DNA from: an uncultured Oscillospiraceae bacterium
Lineage (GTDB): Bacteria > Bacillota > Clostridia > Oscillospirales > Oscillospiraceae
Assembly (NCBI GenBank): GCA_910588635.1
Contig: CAJUPW010000009.1
Coordinates: forward strand, 32,196-87,076
Length of the DNA: 54,881 nucleotides
Direction of reading: 5' to 3'
In this document: piece after piece, positions 1 through 7,381 of the stretch
Layout: each line of letters begins with the position of its first letter
How positions within the stretch are numbered: position 1 is the stretch's first letter
Notes under the pieces: generated by a model
What the model was told of the DNA's origin: nothing
The model's input: only the letters and a program-made list of their open reading frames with translations
Databases searched by the model: none
Position numbers and translations under genes: made by a program

Positions 1-22
1 GGCATGTATTAAGACAAGCTGC

Positions 23-52
23 AAAGCCCGGAGCGCAAGCTCCGGGCTTTTT
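23..52 (+). terminator. Intrinsic terminator of a gene left of the window
   Basis: A 12-bp stem (AAAGCCCGGAGC, loop GCAA, complementary arm) is followed by a short T run. It probably ends a plus-strand transcript whose gene lies outside the window. The T run is short, so termination strength is uncertain. Confidence 0.7.
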
Positions 53-60
53 GCGTGTCA

Positions 61-183
61 TCAAGCGGCGGTGCCGGCCAGCTCCTCCCGGGCCTCCCGC
101 TCATTGTCGGCGGAGAAGCAAAACCGTCCCGCCCAGTCGTAGACCTCTACATGTCCTCTTACCCATACGATGCTGTAATCCAT
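61..183 (-). CDS. Small hypothetical protein, 40 aa
   Basis: A short minus-strand frame starts at ATG (181-183) behind the ribosome site AAAGGAGCC and stops at TGA (61-63). The product begins MDYSIVWVRGHVEVYDWAGR and has an acidic, Arg-rich tail ending in AGTAA. The composition (Trp, Tyr, charged residues, clean ribosome site) looks like a real small soluble protein rather than noise. A longer frame runs upstream to about 405, but its extra part overlaps the divergent gene at 314 and lacks a ribosome site. No family is recognised and no function can be given. Confidence 0.55.
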   Translation of the reverse strand: MDYSIVWVRGHVEVYDWAGRFCFSADNEREAREELAGTAA

Positions 184-313
184 TGCGTCTGGCTCCTTTC
201 CTTGTATTCTGACCACAGTATACAAGAAGGGAAGTCCCATAAACCGGACTTTTCTTTTCCGGTTGCGCATTTTGCAGGAAGGGGTTATAATCAGGGCAAG
301 GGAGGCGGAAACG

Positions 314-910
314 ATGGTAGAAATGATCGGATATCTGGGCTCTATCCTGGTAGTTGTGTCCATGCTGATGTCGTCCGTGGTCAAGCTGCGGGTCATCAAC
401 ACCATAGGCAGCGGGATTTTCGCGGCCTATGCCCTGATGATCCACTCCTACCCCACGGCGCTGATGAACGCCTGCCTGGTGGGCATCAACCTCTATAATC
501 TGGCGCGTCTAAACCAAAAAGACCGGGCCTATGATCTGACGGAGGCGGCGACCGGGGACGGCCTGCTGGGCTATCTGCTGGATCACTACCGGGAGGACAT
601 CCGGACCTACTTCCCCGGGTTTGCCGGGGCGGGAGCGGAGGACCGGGCCTATGTGGTGTTCTGCGGCGGCGACCCGGCTGGCCTGCTGCTGGGGACAGCG
701 GTTGGACAGGGGACGCTGAAAGTGACCCTGGACTACTCCACGCCCACCTACCGCGACTGCTCCATCGGAACCTATCTGTACGCGAAGCTCCCCTCGAAAG
801 GGGTCCATACCCTGCTTTTTGCGGGAGAGGAGTCCAAAGCCCACGCCGCCTACTTGAGCAAAATGGGCTTTGTCAAGGAAAACGGCGCTTATGTCAAGCG
901 CCTGGACTAG
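314..910 (+). CDS. YgjV-like membrane protein fused to a GNAT-like domain
   Basis: The N-terminal ~85 residues hold three hydrophobic segments (from MVEMIGYLGSILVVVSMLMS through the region with NACLVGINLYNLARL), matching the pattern of the YgjV inner-membrane protein family, whose function is unknown. The C-terminal half is soluble and ends in a GNAT-like stretch (IGTYLYAKL, then AAYLSKMGFVKENGAYVKRL), which in acetyltransferases forms the last strands of the acyl-CoA fold. The start at 314 is chosen because GGGAGGCGG lies just upstream; an in-frame ATG at 263 has no such site and would add 17 unlikely residues. Acetyltransferase activity is an inference, because the acyl-CoA loop is not obvious. 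The gene is followed after 22 bases by another small gene, probably in the same transcript. Confidence 0.75.
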   Translation: MVEMIGYLGSILVVVSMLMSSVVKLRVINTIGSGIFAAYALMIHSYPTALMNACLVGINLYNLARLNQKDRAYDLTEAATGDGLLGYLLDHYREDIRTYFPGFAGAGAEDRAYVVFCGGDPAGLLLGTAVGQGTLKVTLDYSTPTYRDCSIGTYLYAKLPSKGVHTLLFAGEESKAHAAYLSKMGFVKENGAYVKRLD

Positions 911-932
911 GCACAAAAAGGAGGAAATCTGA

Positions 933-1094
933 TTGGACGCCATCTTTTATACCGTCCGCTCCATCAACGGCGATTACGCCGACCTGGTGACCGACGAGGG
1001 CGGCGAGCACTCCGTTACCATGTTCCTGCTGCCCGAGGGGACCACCCTGGGCAGCCGCCTGAAGCTGGAGGATTTCCAGTGGGAGCTGGTTTAG
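933..1094 (+). CDS. Small hypothetical protein, 53 aa, TTG start
   Basis: The frame opens with TTG at 933 behind a strong AAAAGGAGGAAA ribosome site and ends with TAG at 1092-1094. It encodes a compact acidic protein (begins MDAIFYTVRSINGDYADLVT, ends LKLEDFQWELV) with a beta-rich pattern and the phrase VTMFLLPEGTTLGSRLKLE. No transmembrane segment or known motif is present. It directly follows the YgjV-like gene and is probably cotranscribed with it. The family resembles small uncharacterised Firmicute proteins. The function is unknown. Confidence 0.7.
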   Translation: MDAIFYTVRSINGDYADLVTDEGGEHSVTMFLLPEGTTLGSRLKLEDFQWELV

Positions 1095-1190
1095 GTTAAG
1101 CTTCCCTTATCCTCTGGCGAAAACCAGTATATACAAAGGACGCCATTTCCGCCGCCGTTCCCTTATGCCGTTTTGTCCAAATAAAAGATA

Positions 1191-1228
1191 AATCCGAACC
1201 TCACGCCTGCCGGCGTTAGGTTCGGATT
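1191..1228 (-). terminator. Native tRNA-Ala terminator, displaced by the integrated element
   Basis: A long stem (AATCCGAACCT with AGGTTCGGATT, plus an inner ACGCC/GGCGT pair) is followed on the minus strand by a T-rich tail (TTTATCTTTTATTT). It lies directly after the orphan tRNA 3' fragment at 1238-1285 in the minus direction. It is therefore the likely original terminator of the tRNA-Ala gene before integration. It may also end the plus-strand small gene at 933. Confidence 0.75.
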
Positions 1229-1237
1229 ATCTTGCTT

Positions 1238-1285
1238 TGGTGGAGATAAGCGGGATCGAACCGCTGACCTCTTGAATGCCATTCA
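1238..1285. repeat. attL: 48-bp copy of the tRNA-Ala 3' end
   Basis: These 48 bases are identical to 9264-9311, the 3' half of the intact tRNA-Ala(GGC) gene (CCA end, T-arm, and the anticodon arm up to the loop). After 1285 the match stops abruptly. This is the classic mark of site-specific integration into a tRNA 3' end and gives the left boundary of the element. Confidence 0.95.
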
Positions 1286-1560
1286 GACGATTGGACCTTA
1301 TGTAGGCTGAACGATAATCACGCAAAAGCTTTGGGCCGTAAGGGTTCAGAGCTTTTTTCTTTGTGCGTGGACGGCTGGTGGGTGTAGCCAGAATGTGGGG
1401 TTTAGCCTTGCCTAACCTTGGCTTTCCTTGGGGGGTTGGGGTTATGGCTACGGCTTTGGCTCCCGAGCTTCTGGTTGCGATGTTGGGACAGTGGCCCCTC
1501 ATAATAGCATAAAAAGGAATCATTTGGCAATTTTGACTGGTGTGAGAACATTTAAAAAGA

Positions 1561-1612
1561 GCGTTAGGCGTTTGAAAAAATCAAACGTCTAACGCACTAA
1601 ATTTTTGATATT
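1561..1612 (+). other. Candidate double-strand origin (hairpin plus TTGATATT)
   Basis: A 15-bp stem (GCGTTAGGCGTTTGA, loop AAAAA, complementary arm with one G-T pair) at 1561-1595 is followed at 1605-1612 by TTGATATT. That string matches the core around the nick in the phiX174 origin and resembles the TTG/ATA nick of pC194-type plasmids. It lies about 125 bases upstream of the HUH rep gene. The hairpin has no long T run directly after it, which argues against a simple terminator. The rest of 1286-1736 holds no convincing gene. The origin role is inferred from structure and position only. Confidence 0.4.
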
Positions 1613-1694
1613 GCAAATCGAAATGTTGAGCGTGTGGAAAATTGGAGTAGGACATGGGGGTAAAAATTTTTAGGCGTGTGTAAATGACGTATTC

Positions 1695-1725
1695 CTATCA
1701 ATCTTTGTAAATTAAAGGTTGACAG
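1695..1725 (+). promoter_or_regulatory. Hairpin covering the rep ribosome binding site
   Basis: CTATCAATCTTT (1695-1706) can pair with AAAGGTTGACAG (1714-1725) over 12 positions, including G-U pairs, with a 7-base loop. The last bases of the right arm run into the AGGAG ribosome site (1724-1728) of rep (ATG at 1737). The fold would hinder ribosome access. It may also serve as a DNA operator. Confidence 0.45.
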
Positions 1726-1736
1726 GAGAAAATCTC

Positions 1737-2501
1737 ATGACACATATAAACTATTCAAATTATATCATAACCAGAAACTTTGTCAAGCAAACAAATTATG
1801 AACGAATCAACACAGGCAGAAGGTCAGCTCAAACAAAACAGCCGCCAACCGCCATGACTGCGCAGGAGCTGGACACAGCATATCAATACCGCCAAAGGGC
1901 AAAACGTGAAAAGCTACTCAGGCTGGCTGATGTGAATTTTGAAGCTGGGGCTTGTGTGTTCGTTACACTAACATTCCAGGAGAATGTGCAGGATTATGAC
2001 ACAGCGGTCAAGGGGTTCAAGTTATTCACAAAGCGGTTACGCCGCAAGCTGGAGGATGTACGCTATATCGCCACGCTGGAGATCCAGCAGAGGGGAGCGT
2101 ACCACTTTCATCTTTTGCTCAATGCTCCTGATGCCCAATTCGGTCTGGACAATGTCGCACCGCTATGGCAAAATGGAATCATGGACATTGTAAGTGTCGA
2201 TGATACAAAAAAGGTGTTGCTCTACATCACGAAAGACTTGGTTCACCAAAGCCGAAGCCATCCCCTATACGCCAAACGCTGTTATTTTGTGTCACAGGGG
2301 CTGGCTCAGCCCATGGAGGTCAGCACTTGGAACGGGACAAAGGCACAGCTTCAAAAAGTTCAACAACTGCTCCAAGGTAGGGCACCTAACAAGCATAGCC
2401 AAGTGAACAGCACAAAGGCAGGACTGGTGGAGTTCAGCGACTACTACTTTTCAACGAACCTCTACCCGGCCCCACCAGTGGCGAAGCTCCGACATTTTTA
2501 A
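1737..2501 (+). CDS. rep: HUH-family rolling-circle replication initiator (Rep)
   Basis: This 254-residue protein has the three ordered motifs of HUH endonucleases: FVTLTF at about 75-80 (motif I), HFH at 123-125 within GAYHFHLLLN (metal-binding HUH motif), and Y163 with K166 in YITKDL (catalytic Tyr and Lys). Such proteins nick one strand of the origin, stay linked to the 5' end through the Tyr, and start rolling-circle replication. There is no fused helicase, so the host helicase would be needed. The start at 1737 follows AGGAG; an in-frame TTG at 1719 lies inside the regulatory hairpin and is unlikely. A strong terminator follows, so rep appears to be its own transcript. Relatives occur in small plasmids, inoviruses and microvirus-like phages; none of their structural genes is present here. 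Confidence 0.88.
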   Translation: MTHINYSNYIITRNFVKQTNYERINTGRRSAQTKQPPTAMTAQELDTAYQYRQRAKREKLLRLADVNFEAGACVFVTLTFQENVQDYDTAVKGFKLFTKRLRRKLEDVRYIATLEIQQRGAYHFHLLLNAPDAQFGLDNVAPLWQNGIMDIVSVDDTKKVLLYITKDLVHQSRSHPLYAKRCYFVSQGLAQPMEVSTWNGTKAQLQKVQQLLQGRAPNKHSQVNSTKAGLVEFSDYYFSTNLYPAPPVAKLRHF

Positions 2502-2529
2502 TATTAACTTACCAGATTGTGACCAACAC

Positions 2530-2570
2530 AAAACTGGGATGGCTCGTCAGAGCCAAGGTTCCCAGTTTTT
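2530..2570 (+). terminator. Intrinsic terminator after rep
   Basis: AAACTGGGA and TCCCAGTTT pair around an inner GGCTC/GAGCC stem, followed by TTTTTTG. It ends the rep transcript. Confidence 0.85.
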
Positions 2571-2622
2571 TGTTGGGGCAGGAGAATGAAATGGAATAAA
2601 ATGGAAATAAGGAGAAATAGGA

Positions 2623-3486
2623 GTGCCTAGAAAGAAAATGATTGATACTGATAGTATCAGATTAGAAAAAGTAGATGATGAGATCATAGGTAAGAAAAAC
2701 TGCTTACAGGCAGAACTGTCATTGAAAGAGCAATTAACGCCATTAAATGTACACACTTTGCGAACCTATTACAAATTTGTAGTTGCGGATGATAGAAAAC
2801 GAGTATCTTTTTCATTGAGAAATTCATGGAAAGGATTGATAATGGCCTGTCTGTCTATAGCATATTGTAAATACGAAAAAAGCATTATAAAAAAGATGAT
2901 ACAGTCAAACCAATATTTGATTACCCAAGTTGACTTTCAATATGATAATTTAAATGGGGAGTTCGTTGAGTTGATTCCTGCACCACCATCATGGAAACCT
3001 TGCTATGTTACGGGAAGCTATAACGTGAGAAAGATTCACGATTCATTAAAGTACATTGAAAATTTGCTGGACTTAAATCCGTCACAAAGCTTCGTTACAA
3101 CAAATTATATAACAACGCCCTCTCCATTCAAGAATTATACGATTTCGCTGCCTTTGGAAACTAAACGCTGGCGCATAAGTAATTTTTTAGATTGTGCTGG
3201 AGGGATCGCTCTGATAACGAATGAAACAATGGAAAAACTGTATGGAAACAGAGCCGCACTGGGGGCACCCTGCCGATTAAAACCAGAAGGCATCGCTCAA
3301 TGGACATCCGAATTTGATGATTATGGAAAGCCGGTGCCACTCTTTGGCTACGAGGTCTCGGCTTCAACTGTGAACCATCTGATAACATATTTCCCATTTC
3401 TCAAAGCGGATTTTATGTGTGAAGCAAAGAAGCAAAATTCACCATGGGTGGTATTTGATAGGGTGCATTTAGGAAAATGGGGGTAG
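2623..3486 (+). CDS. Unknown 287-aa protein of the integrative element
   Basis: It starts with GTG at 2623, preceded by GGAG with 8-base spacing. The product begins MPRKKMIDTDSIRLEKVDDE and is a soluble, mixed alpha/beta protein rich in Asn, Lys, Tyr and Ser. There is no signal peptide, transmembrane segment or nucleotide-binding motif. The N-terminal third is basic (around DDRKRVSFSLRNSWKG). The middle has LNPSQSFVTTNYITTPSPFK, and the C-terminal half carries scattered Cys residues without a clear metal pattern. It lies alone between the rep terminator and the coiled-coil gene. No family is recognised. It could be a cargo gene, a replication accessory factor or a morphogenesis protein. The codon use is AT-rich like the rest of the element. 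Confidence 0.75.
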   Translation: MPRKKMIDTDSIRLEKVDDEIIGKKNCLQAELSLKEQLTPLNVHTLRTYYKFVVADDRKRVSFSLRNSWKGLIMACLSIAYCKYEKSIIKKMIQSNQYLITQVDFQYDNLNGEFVELIPAPPSWKPCYVTGSYNVRKIHDSLKYIENLLDLNPSQSFVTTNYITTPSPFKNYTISLPLETKRWRISNFLDCAGGIALITNETMEKLYGNRAALGAPCRLKPEGIAQWTSEFDDYGKPVPLFGYEVSASTVNHLITYFPFLKADFMCEAKKQNSPWVVFDRVHLGKWG

Positions 3487-3708
3487 GCGTTACCTCTGCC
3501 AACATTTTGAGTCTTTGTGAATCCTCCGTGATGAAAAAGCAGGAGGGCGAAAACAAGTCCCGGCAGTCAAAAAATCTAACTGTGCAGTGGGCTTTTTCGT
3601 GGGTGGGCATGGTTGGCTTTTGGGGTAAGCATTGGGGACAAAAAGGCTTGAATTTCAAAAGGAGAAAAATTTTAAGTCAGCTTGAACATGTGAAAGGGGA
3701 AGGACTGC

Positions 3709-4200
3709 ATGGATACAGATCAGACAAGGATAGAGCCGGGAAGTCGGGAATATAACAGATTAGTGGAGAGACTGAAACCCATCTATTACTCTGTTGAAAC
3801 AGAAGCATACAATAGAATCCTCACTGCGCTTTGCACCAAAGATATAGACAGTATCGTCGATGTTTTATTATCTAATAATAAGGTCAGAAAAGAAGCAATA
3901 ATCGAGATAATAAATGCACAGGGGGATTTGAGGGAGACACAGTATGAACTGGAGATAGAAAAAAAGAAAAACGAGAATTTACAAATCCAGCTTTCAGAGA
4001 GCCGCCAAAGGGAGCAGGATTTGTTAGCGGAAATCCGTAGGTGTATCAAGCCGCCAGCGAAAAAAGATAGTTTAACAGATGAAGCGGTATTATCAGAATA
4101 CAAAAAAGCAAAGTCTTTGCGTGCTGTTGCGAAGGCTTTGGGGTGTTCGCACAATACGGTGAAGGCACGCCTTATAAAAATGGGGTGTATAGAAAAGTAG
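3709..4200 (+). CDS. Coiled-coil protein with C-terminal helix-turn-helix
   Basis: The 163-residue product has a helical N-terminal part, a predicted coiled coil at about 75-110 (heptad-like run ELEIEKKKNENLQIQLSESR followed by EQDLLAEIRR), a Pro/Lys linker (KPPAKKD) and a C-terminal HTH of the resolvase/RNA-polymerase-region-4 type (SLRAVAKALGCSHNTVKARL). The start follows AAAGGGGAAGG. It is most likely a dimeric or oligomeric DNA-binding protein acting as a regulator or a partition/copy-control factor of the element. A 223-base gap separates it from the unknown gene upstream; that gap contains an inverted repeat (GAAAAAGC with GCTTTTTC). Confidence 0.75.
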   Translation: MDTDQTRIEPGSREYNRLVERLKPIYYSVETEAYNRILTALCTKDIDSIVDVLLSNNKVRKEAIIEIINAQGDLRETQYELEIEKKKNENLQIQLSESRQREQDLLAEIRRCIKPPAKKDSLTDEAVLSEYKKAKSLRAVAKALGCSHNTVKARLIKMGCIEK

Positions 4201-4881
4201 GTGGTCAAATTAAATTGCCCGAGGGTAAGCCTATGGTTGCCTGACATTATTTGTAGCATAGGGGGAAAAGTGATACATAGACTGAATTGTAGTCTATAAA
4301 GAAGCATTTGGAGTTAATAGGAGGTTTAGCGAAGGCGTTCCTTGCCCAAGGGTGCCTTTTGCGCAAGCACCACGAAGAACATAAAGAGTACCACCCCATA
4401 CCCACTGGATGTGGTAGATAGTGACAAAATGACACAAAAAACAAGGGCACTGACTATTTTAGTTGGTGCCCTTGAAATATTCTATTGACGGAGATGGTAT
4501 CATGCGGTAGAATAAGAACACGAGGTAACGAGTAGTGCGGGCAGGCCTAGAGGGCGGCAACCCTCTAGGCCCTGTGCAGGATGAGTGAGCATCCATACAC
4601 AACTGCGTTAGCAGTACCACATACTCAGTATAAATCATCAGGGCTGTATTTTCAAGATGTTTATACTGGTTGTGTAAGCACATTGCGAAGATTGATTGTG
4701 CGTGTATGGGTAAGTTAAAATGCCTGTATACGCATTGATTTGTTATCTCGGCAGTAGAAGCCATGCGGGGAGCATACCAGCCAGGTATGTGTCCCCCATG
4801 GTGGAGCTGTTGAGATTAAAGCGATACATTTGATTCAGCCACCGCGCAAATCAGAATGTATTGCAACAAGGAGGAAAAGAA
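4201..4881. other. Structured non-coding stretch of the element
   Basis: No convincing gene is seen over about 680 bases. It contains several hairpins. AAGGGCAC and GTGCCCTT pair at about 4442-4473. A perfect 10-bp stem GCCTAGAGGG/CCCTCTAGGC with loop CGGCAA lies at 4546-4571. A long imperfect 18-bp stem lies at 4761-4801 (CCATG, GGG and CATACC segments paired, loop AGCCA), just before the lipoprotein gene. Two minus-strand frames here lack ribosome sites. The region may hold the single-strand origin, a transfer origin or a regulatory RNA. None can be assigned from sequence alone. Confidence 0.5.
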
Positions 4882-5718
4882 ATGAAGCAAAAGGTTTTAA
4901 TTAGCGGCTTATCTCTGTTACTGACCTTTTCATTGGTAGGCTGTGGGGGTCAGCAAGCCCAGCAGGAACCGCAGGAGCCAAAGCAGGAGGTTCAGCAGAG
5001 CGAGCCAATCATGACATCAGATAATGCGCCGGAGCAATTATCGAATGATAGAGAACAGCAAGAACCATCTGGTGATGAACTGATTGAATACTTTCAACTA
5101 GTGCATAATACATGTTCAGTATTAGATACATCATACACAGAGGAGCAAATAGCAATAGAATTAGATATGCTTGTATCATTCTGTGATACAGATGGTAAAA
5201 AACTTCCTTCTGACTATGAGCAACAATATAGAGCATGGAGACCAGCAGAGACAGAGCAAACACTAGAAGATCAGACACCGGAAGTCACTTTAACATTCAC
5301 TGATTGTAATGAGACGGTTTGGGCAACAGGAACGGTGAATCTCCGTAGTGGTCCAAGTACAGAGGATGATAAAGTAGGTAGCTTAAACAAAAATCAAAGT
5401 GTGACCCGCATAGGCATTGGCACCGGAGATTACAGCAGCTGGAGCAAGGTTAAACTGAGTGATGGAAGTGAAGTTTATGCAGCATCCAACTACTTAACCA
5501 CAACGAAGCCATCCACAGGAAGTAATCAGCAAGGCCAGCAGAGTAGCGGGCAACAAAGCACTAGCTCACAACAGCAGCAAGGGCAAACATCTGACCCAAG
5601 TATACCCCCAGGTGGTTATTCATCTAACCCCAACCAAGGATTCCAAGAAATAGTACCTGGAAGAGATGGTTCCGTTGCAAATGAAGGCGATGTTGAATAC
5701 AGCGGCTGGATCAGCTGA
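4882..5718 (+). CDS. Secreted lipoprotein with bacterial SH3 domain
   Basis: A type II signal peptide (MKQKVLISGLSLLLTFSLVG, lipid-modified Cys21) leads into a Gln/Glu-rich linker. A helical acidic region follows at about 65-130. A bacterial SH3 domain occupies about 145-205, with the diagnostic TVNLRSGPST turn and the SWSKVKLSDGSEVYA strand. A low-complexity Gln/Ser/Gly tail at about 208-245 and a short acidic end complete the protein. The start at 4882 follows AAGGAGG. SH3 domains of this kind bind peptidoglycan or cell-wall peptides. A membrane-anchored wall-binding protein on a small mobile element suggests a surface role, such as superinfection exclusion or envelope modification. That role is inference. 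Three terminators in a row follow the gene. Confidence 0.85.
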   Translation: MKQKVLISGLSLLLTFSLVGCGGQQAQQEPQEPKQEVQQSEPIMTSDNAPEQLSNDREQQEPSGDELIEYFQLVHNTCSVLDTSYTEEQIAIELDMLVSFCDTDGKKLPSDYEQQYRAWRPAETEQTLEDQTPEVTLTFTDCNETVWATGTVNLRSGPSTEDDKVGSLNKNQSVTRIGIGTGDYSSWSKVKLSDGSEVYAASNYLTTTKPSTGSNQQGQQSSGQQSTSSQQQQGQTSDPSIPPGGYSSNPNQGFQEIVPGRDGSVANEGDVEYSGWIS

Positions 5719-5734
5719 AATAGAATAATACATT

Positions 5735-5783
5735 ATAAGATAAGTAGTTGAATCACCAGTTCAACTACTTATCTTATTTTTAT
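5735..5783 (+). terminator. Terminator 1 of 3 after the lipoprotein gene
   Basis: A perfect 18-bp stem (ATAAGATAAGTAGTTGAA with its complement, loop TCACCAG) is followed by a T-rich tail. It ends the lipoprotein transcript. Confidence 0.85.
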
Positions 5784-5824
5784 AACTTGTGTTATTTCAA
5801 TTCAAGATACATCAACAACCAGTA

Positions 5825-5860
5825 AAGCCAGTCAGGTTTATCTGACTGGCTTTCTTTTTT
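5825..5860 (+). terminator. Terminator 2 of 3
   Basis: AAGCCAGTCAG pairs with CTGACTGGCTT and is followed by TCTTTTTT. It lies about 45 bases after the first terminator, with no gene between them. Confidence 0.8.
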
Positions 5861-5895
5861 ATTTTTATCAAATCCGTCAACATCCATCAATACAA

Positions 5896-5927
5896 AAAGC
5901 TGTCAGGATTCATTCCTGACGGCTTTT
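5896..5927 (+). terminator. Terminator 3 of 3
   Basis: AAAAGCTGTCAGGA pairs with TTCCTGACGGCTTTT around a short loop. The core (GTCAGG) resembles that of the second hairpin, which suggests duplication. The rest of 5719-6046 holds no gene. Confidence 0.7.
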
Positions 5928-6046
5928 CATGTTTAAGTGGGAATAGTATAGCATTTGCACCCAAACAAAACCCACATAGATTCATTCTATATAAACCAGT
6001 AGGCTCTATTAAGTGCATTCAAAAAACAGATATATATTATTCTGAA

Positions 6047-6316
6047 ATGAATGGGGATGAAAGCAAAATGCAATCAGGTATAATTATGACCACAACAAAA
6101 AATGGTATAGATGTTGCCATAAGAGAGGAGTATGATTCTGGTAGAGTATACGGCTGTTACTTTCAATATAGATATGGACCGTATAAACAGTTTAAAAAAC
6201 TACTATTGAGGTCACACATTCCCGTCTGTAGCCGCAAAGAGCTGATAAAATACATTGACGATCAGACGAAACTTCTTTCTGAAATATGGCACTTGAATCC
6301 ACCAAGGAAGAAGTAA
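6047..6316 (+). CDS. Small hypothetical protein, about 89 aa
   Basis: The product begins MNGDESKMQSGIIMTTTKNG and continues with a basic, Tyr-rich region (YQYRYGPYKQFKKLLLRSHI) ending in PPRKK. No clear ribosome site precedes the ATG at 6047. The internal ATG at 6068, which follows GGGGATGAAAGC, may be the true start. A terminator follows immediately, which supports a real transcript. There is no signal peptide or transmembrane segment. The basic character would suit nucleic acid binding. No family is recognised. Confidence 0.55.
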   Translation: MNGDESKMQSGIIMTTTKNGIDVAIREEYDSGRVYGCYFQYRYGPYKQFKKLLLRSHIPVCSRKELIKYIDDQTKLLSEIWHLNPPRKK

Positions 6317-6338
6317 AAATAAACTGTTGAAGCAGATG

Positions 6339-6369
6339 GGCCAGATGTGAAAACATCTGGCCTATTTTT
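6339..6369 (+). terminator. Intrinsic terminator after the 89-aa gene
   Basis: GGCCAGATGT, a GAAA tetraloop and ACATCTGGCC are followed by TATTTTTA. The stem is a perfect 10 bp. Confidence 0.85.
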
Positions 6370-6877
6370 ATGTTTATTTTGAAAAAGTGAATTTTATAAT
6401 ACAGTTGAAAGGCTAGTTAAAAAAATTAGAAAAATGACAACGGAAAACTTTCGGTTAATGCAATCAAGGGTGATTACCAAATTTTCGGTTAATTTATTTT
6501 TTTAATATTACTGATGGATGATTTTTAAATTTAGAGGGTTTGAAGATGTGAAAATAGGGGGTTCCAGAAAAAAGAATGGGAGGGGAAAGGGAAGTTGAAA
6601 AATCTGTGCTGATACAGAAAACGGGCTAGTTGAAATTCCGTTTCAGATGTTTCCAATAGCCTTTATGACAATGATAAGAAACAGTACCGGGGGTAGAAGT
6701 TTACCAGTATAGAGCGGTCGGAGAAAACAGGCTCTTTAAGTGCTACAAACTCACTAAAATCAAGGTTACATCTCCTTGCACTATCACGTCTTGTACATCA
6801 ATGACCTCAGCGTTAAGATGATTGTGTTGAAAGCAATAGAAAGTTTTCAAACATCAAAAAGTTAGGAGAAATGAGAA
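6370..6877. other. AT-rich non-coding stretch before the excision/integration module
   Basis: About 500 bases without a supportable gene. It contains a direct repeat TTTCGGTTAAT near 6450 and 6484 in an AT-rich setting, which could be regulator binding sites. It presumably contains the promoter of the operon that starts at 6878; I could not identify a convincing -35/-10 pair. Confidence 0.4.
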
Positions 6878-7381
6878 ATGTGCAAAGCTACTGTTATCTT
6901 TGAGGAGAAGTTGGGCAAGCGGCGTGAGGGCTGGGCGGTTTATCTGAATCAGAGCCGGGACTTTACATGGTACAGTGACAAGCAGGTCAAAGCCAAAATT
7001 GCCAGCGGTGAGCGTATCAACGGCGTGATAGTGAACGAAGCTGGGGAGGTTATGATGGACGAAGATTTCACCACTGGCCTGCTTGCAAAAACCGGGCTGG
7101 CTACGTTCACTCCCATCATGGAGGACGAGGACAGTGGCGTGAGCAAGTATTTTGCTGTTACCCGTGTACTCAAAGGCGGCAAGGCTGGAGATCGCTATGA
7201 ACTGGTATCGAATCGGTTCAAGCTGGAGGTGGTGGACGCTGACAGGCTGAAAGCTCTGCTGTCTCTGATAAGCGTAGGCGGGGCCAGAGTGGACGAAAAG
7301 GGCCGGGTGGTAATCCATGAGGGGGTAAGCGTGGAAGATGCCACAGAGGATCCCAAGGGGGTTAGAGAGGGGGTGAGCTAA
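6878..7381 (+). CDS. Unknown 167-aa protein of the integrative element
   Basis: A soluble alpha/beta protein beginning MCKATVIFEEKLGKRREGWA. The N-terminal half reads like a small domain with repeated beta strands (KIASGERINGVIVNEAGEVM). The C-terminus is acidic and rich in Val and Glu. AGGAG lies 10 bases upstream of the ATG at 6878. Its stop overlaps the next start (TAATG), so translation is coupled to the small membrane peptide. Its codons are more GC-rich than those of the neighbouring element genes. No known motif is recognised. Its place in the excision/integration operon suggests an accessory or regulatory role, but nothing in the sequence proves it. Confidence 0.75.
   Translation: MCKATVIFEEKLGKRREGWAVYLNQSRDFTWYSDKQVKAKIASGERINGVIVNEAGEVMMDEDFTTGLLAKTGLATFTPIMEDEDSGVSKYFAVTRVLKGGKAGDRYELVSNRFKLEVVDADRLKALLSLISVGGARVDEKGRVVIHEGVSVEDATEDPKGVREGVS

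Noticed and set aside
1227..1523. 98-aa minus-strand frame over attL
   Set aside because: It reads through the tRNA fragment and the element end, has no ribosome site and a biased composition.
3477..3755. 92-aa plus-strand frame between two element genes
   Set aside because: It overlaps the end of one gene and the start of the next in another frame and lacks a ribosome site.
4247..4764. Two minus-strand frames in the non-coding stretch of the element
   Set aside because: No ribosome site, unusual composition, and they cross hairpins; treated as chance.
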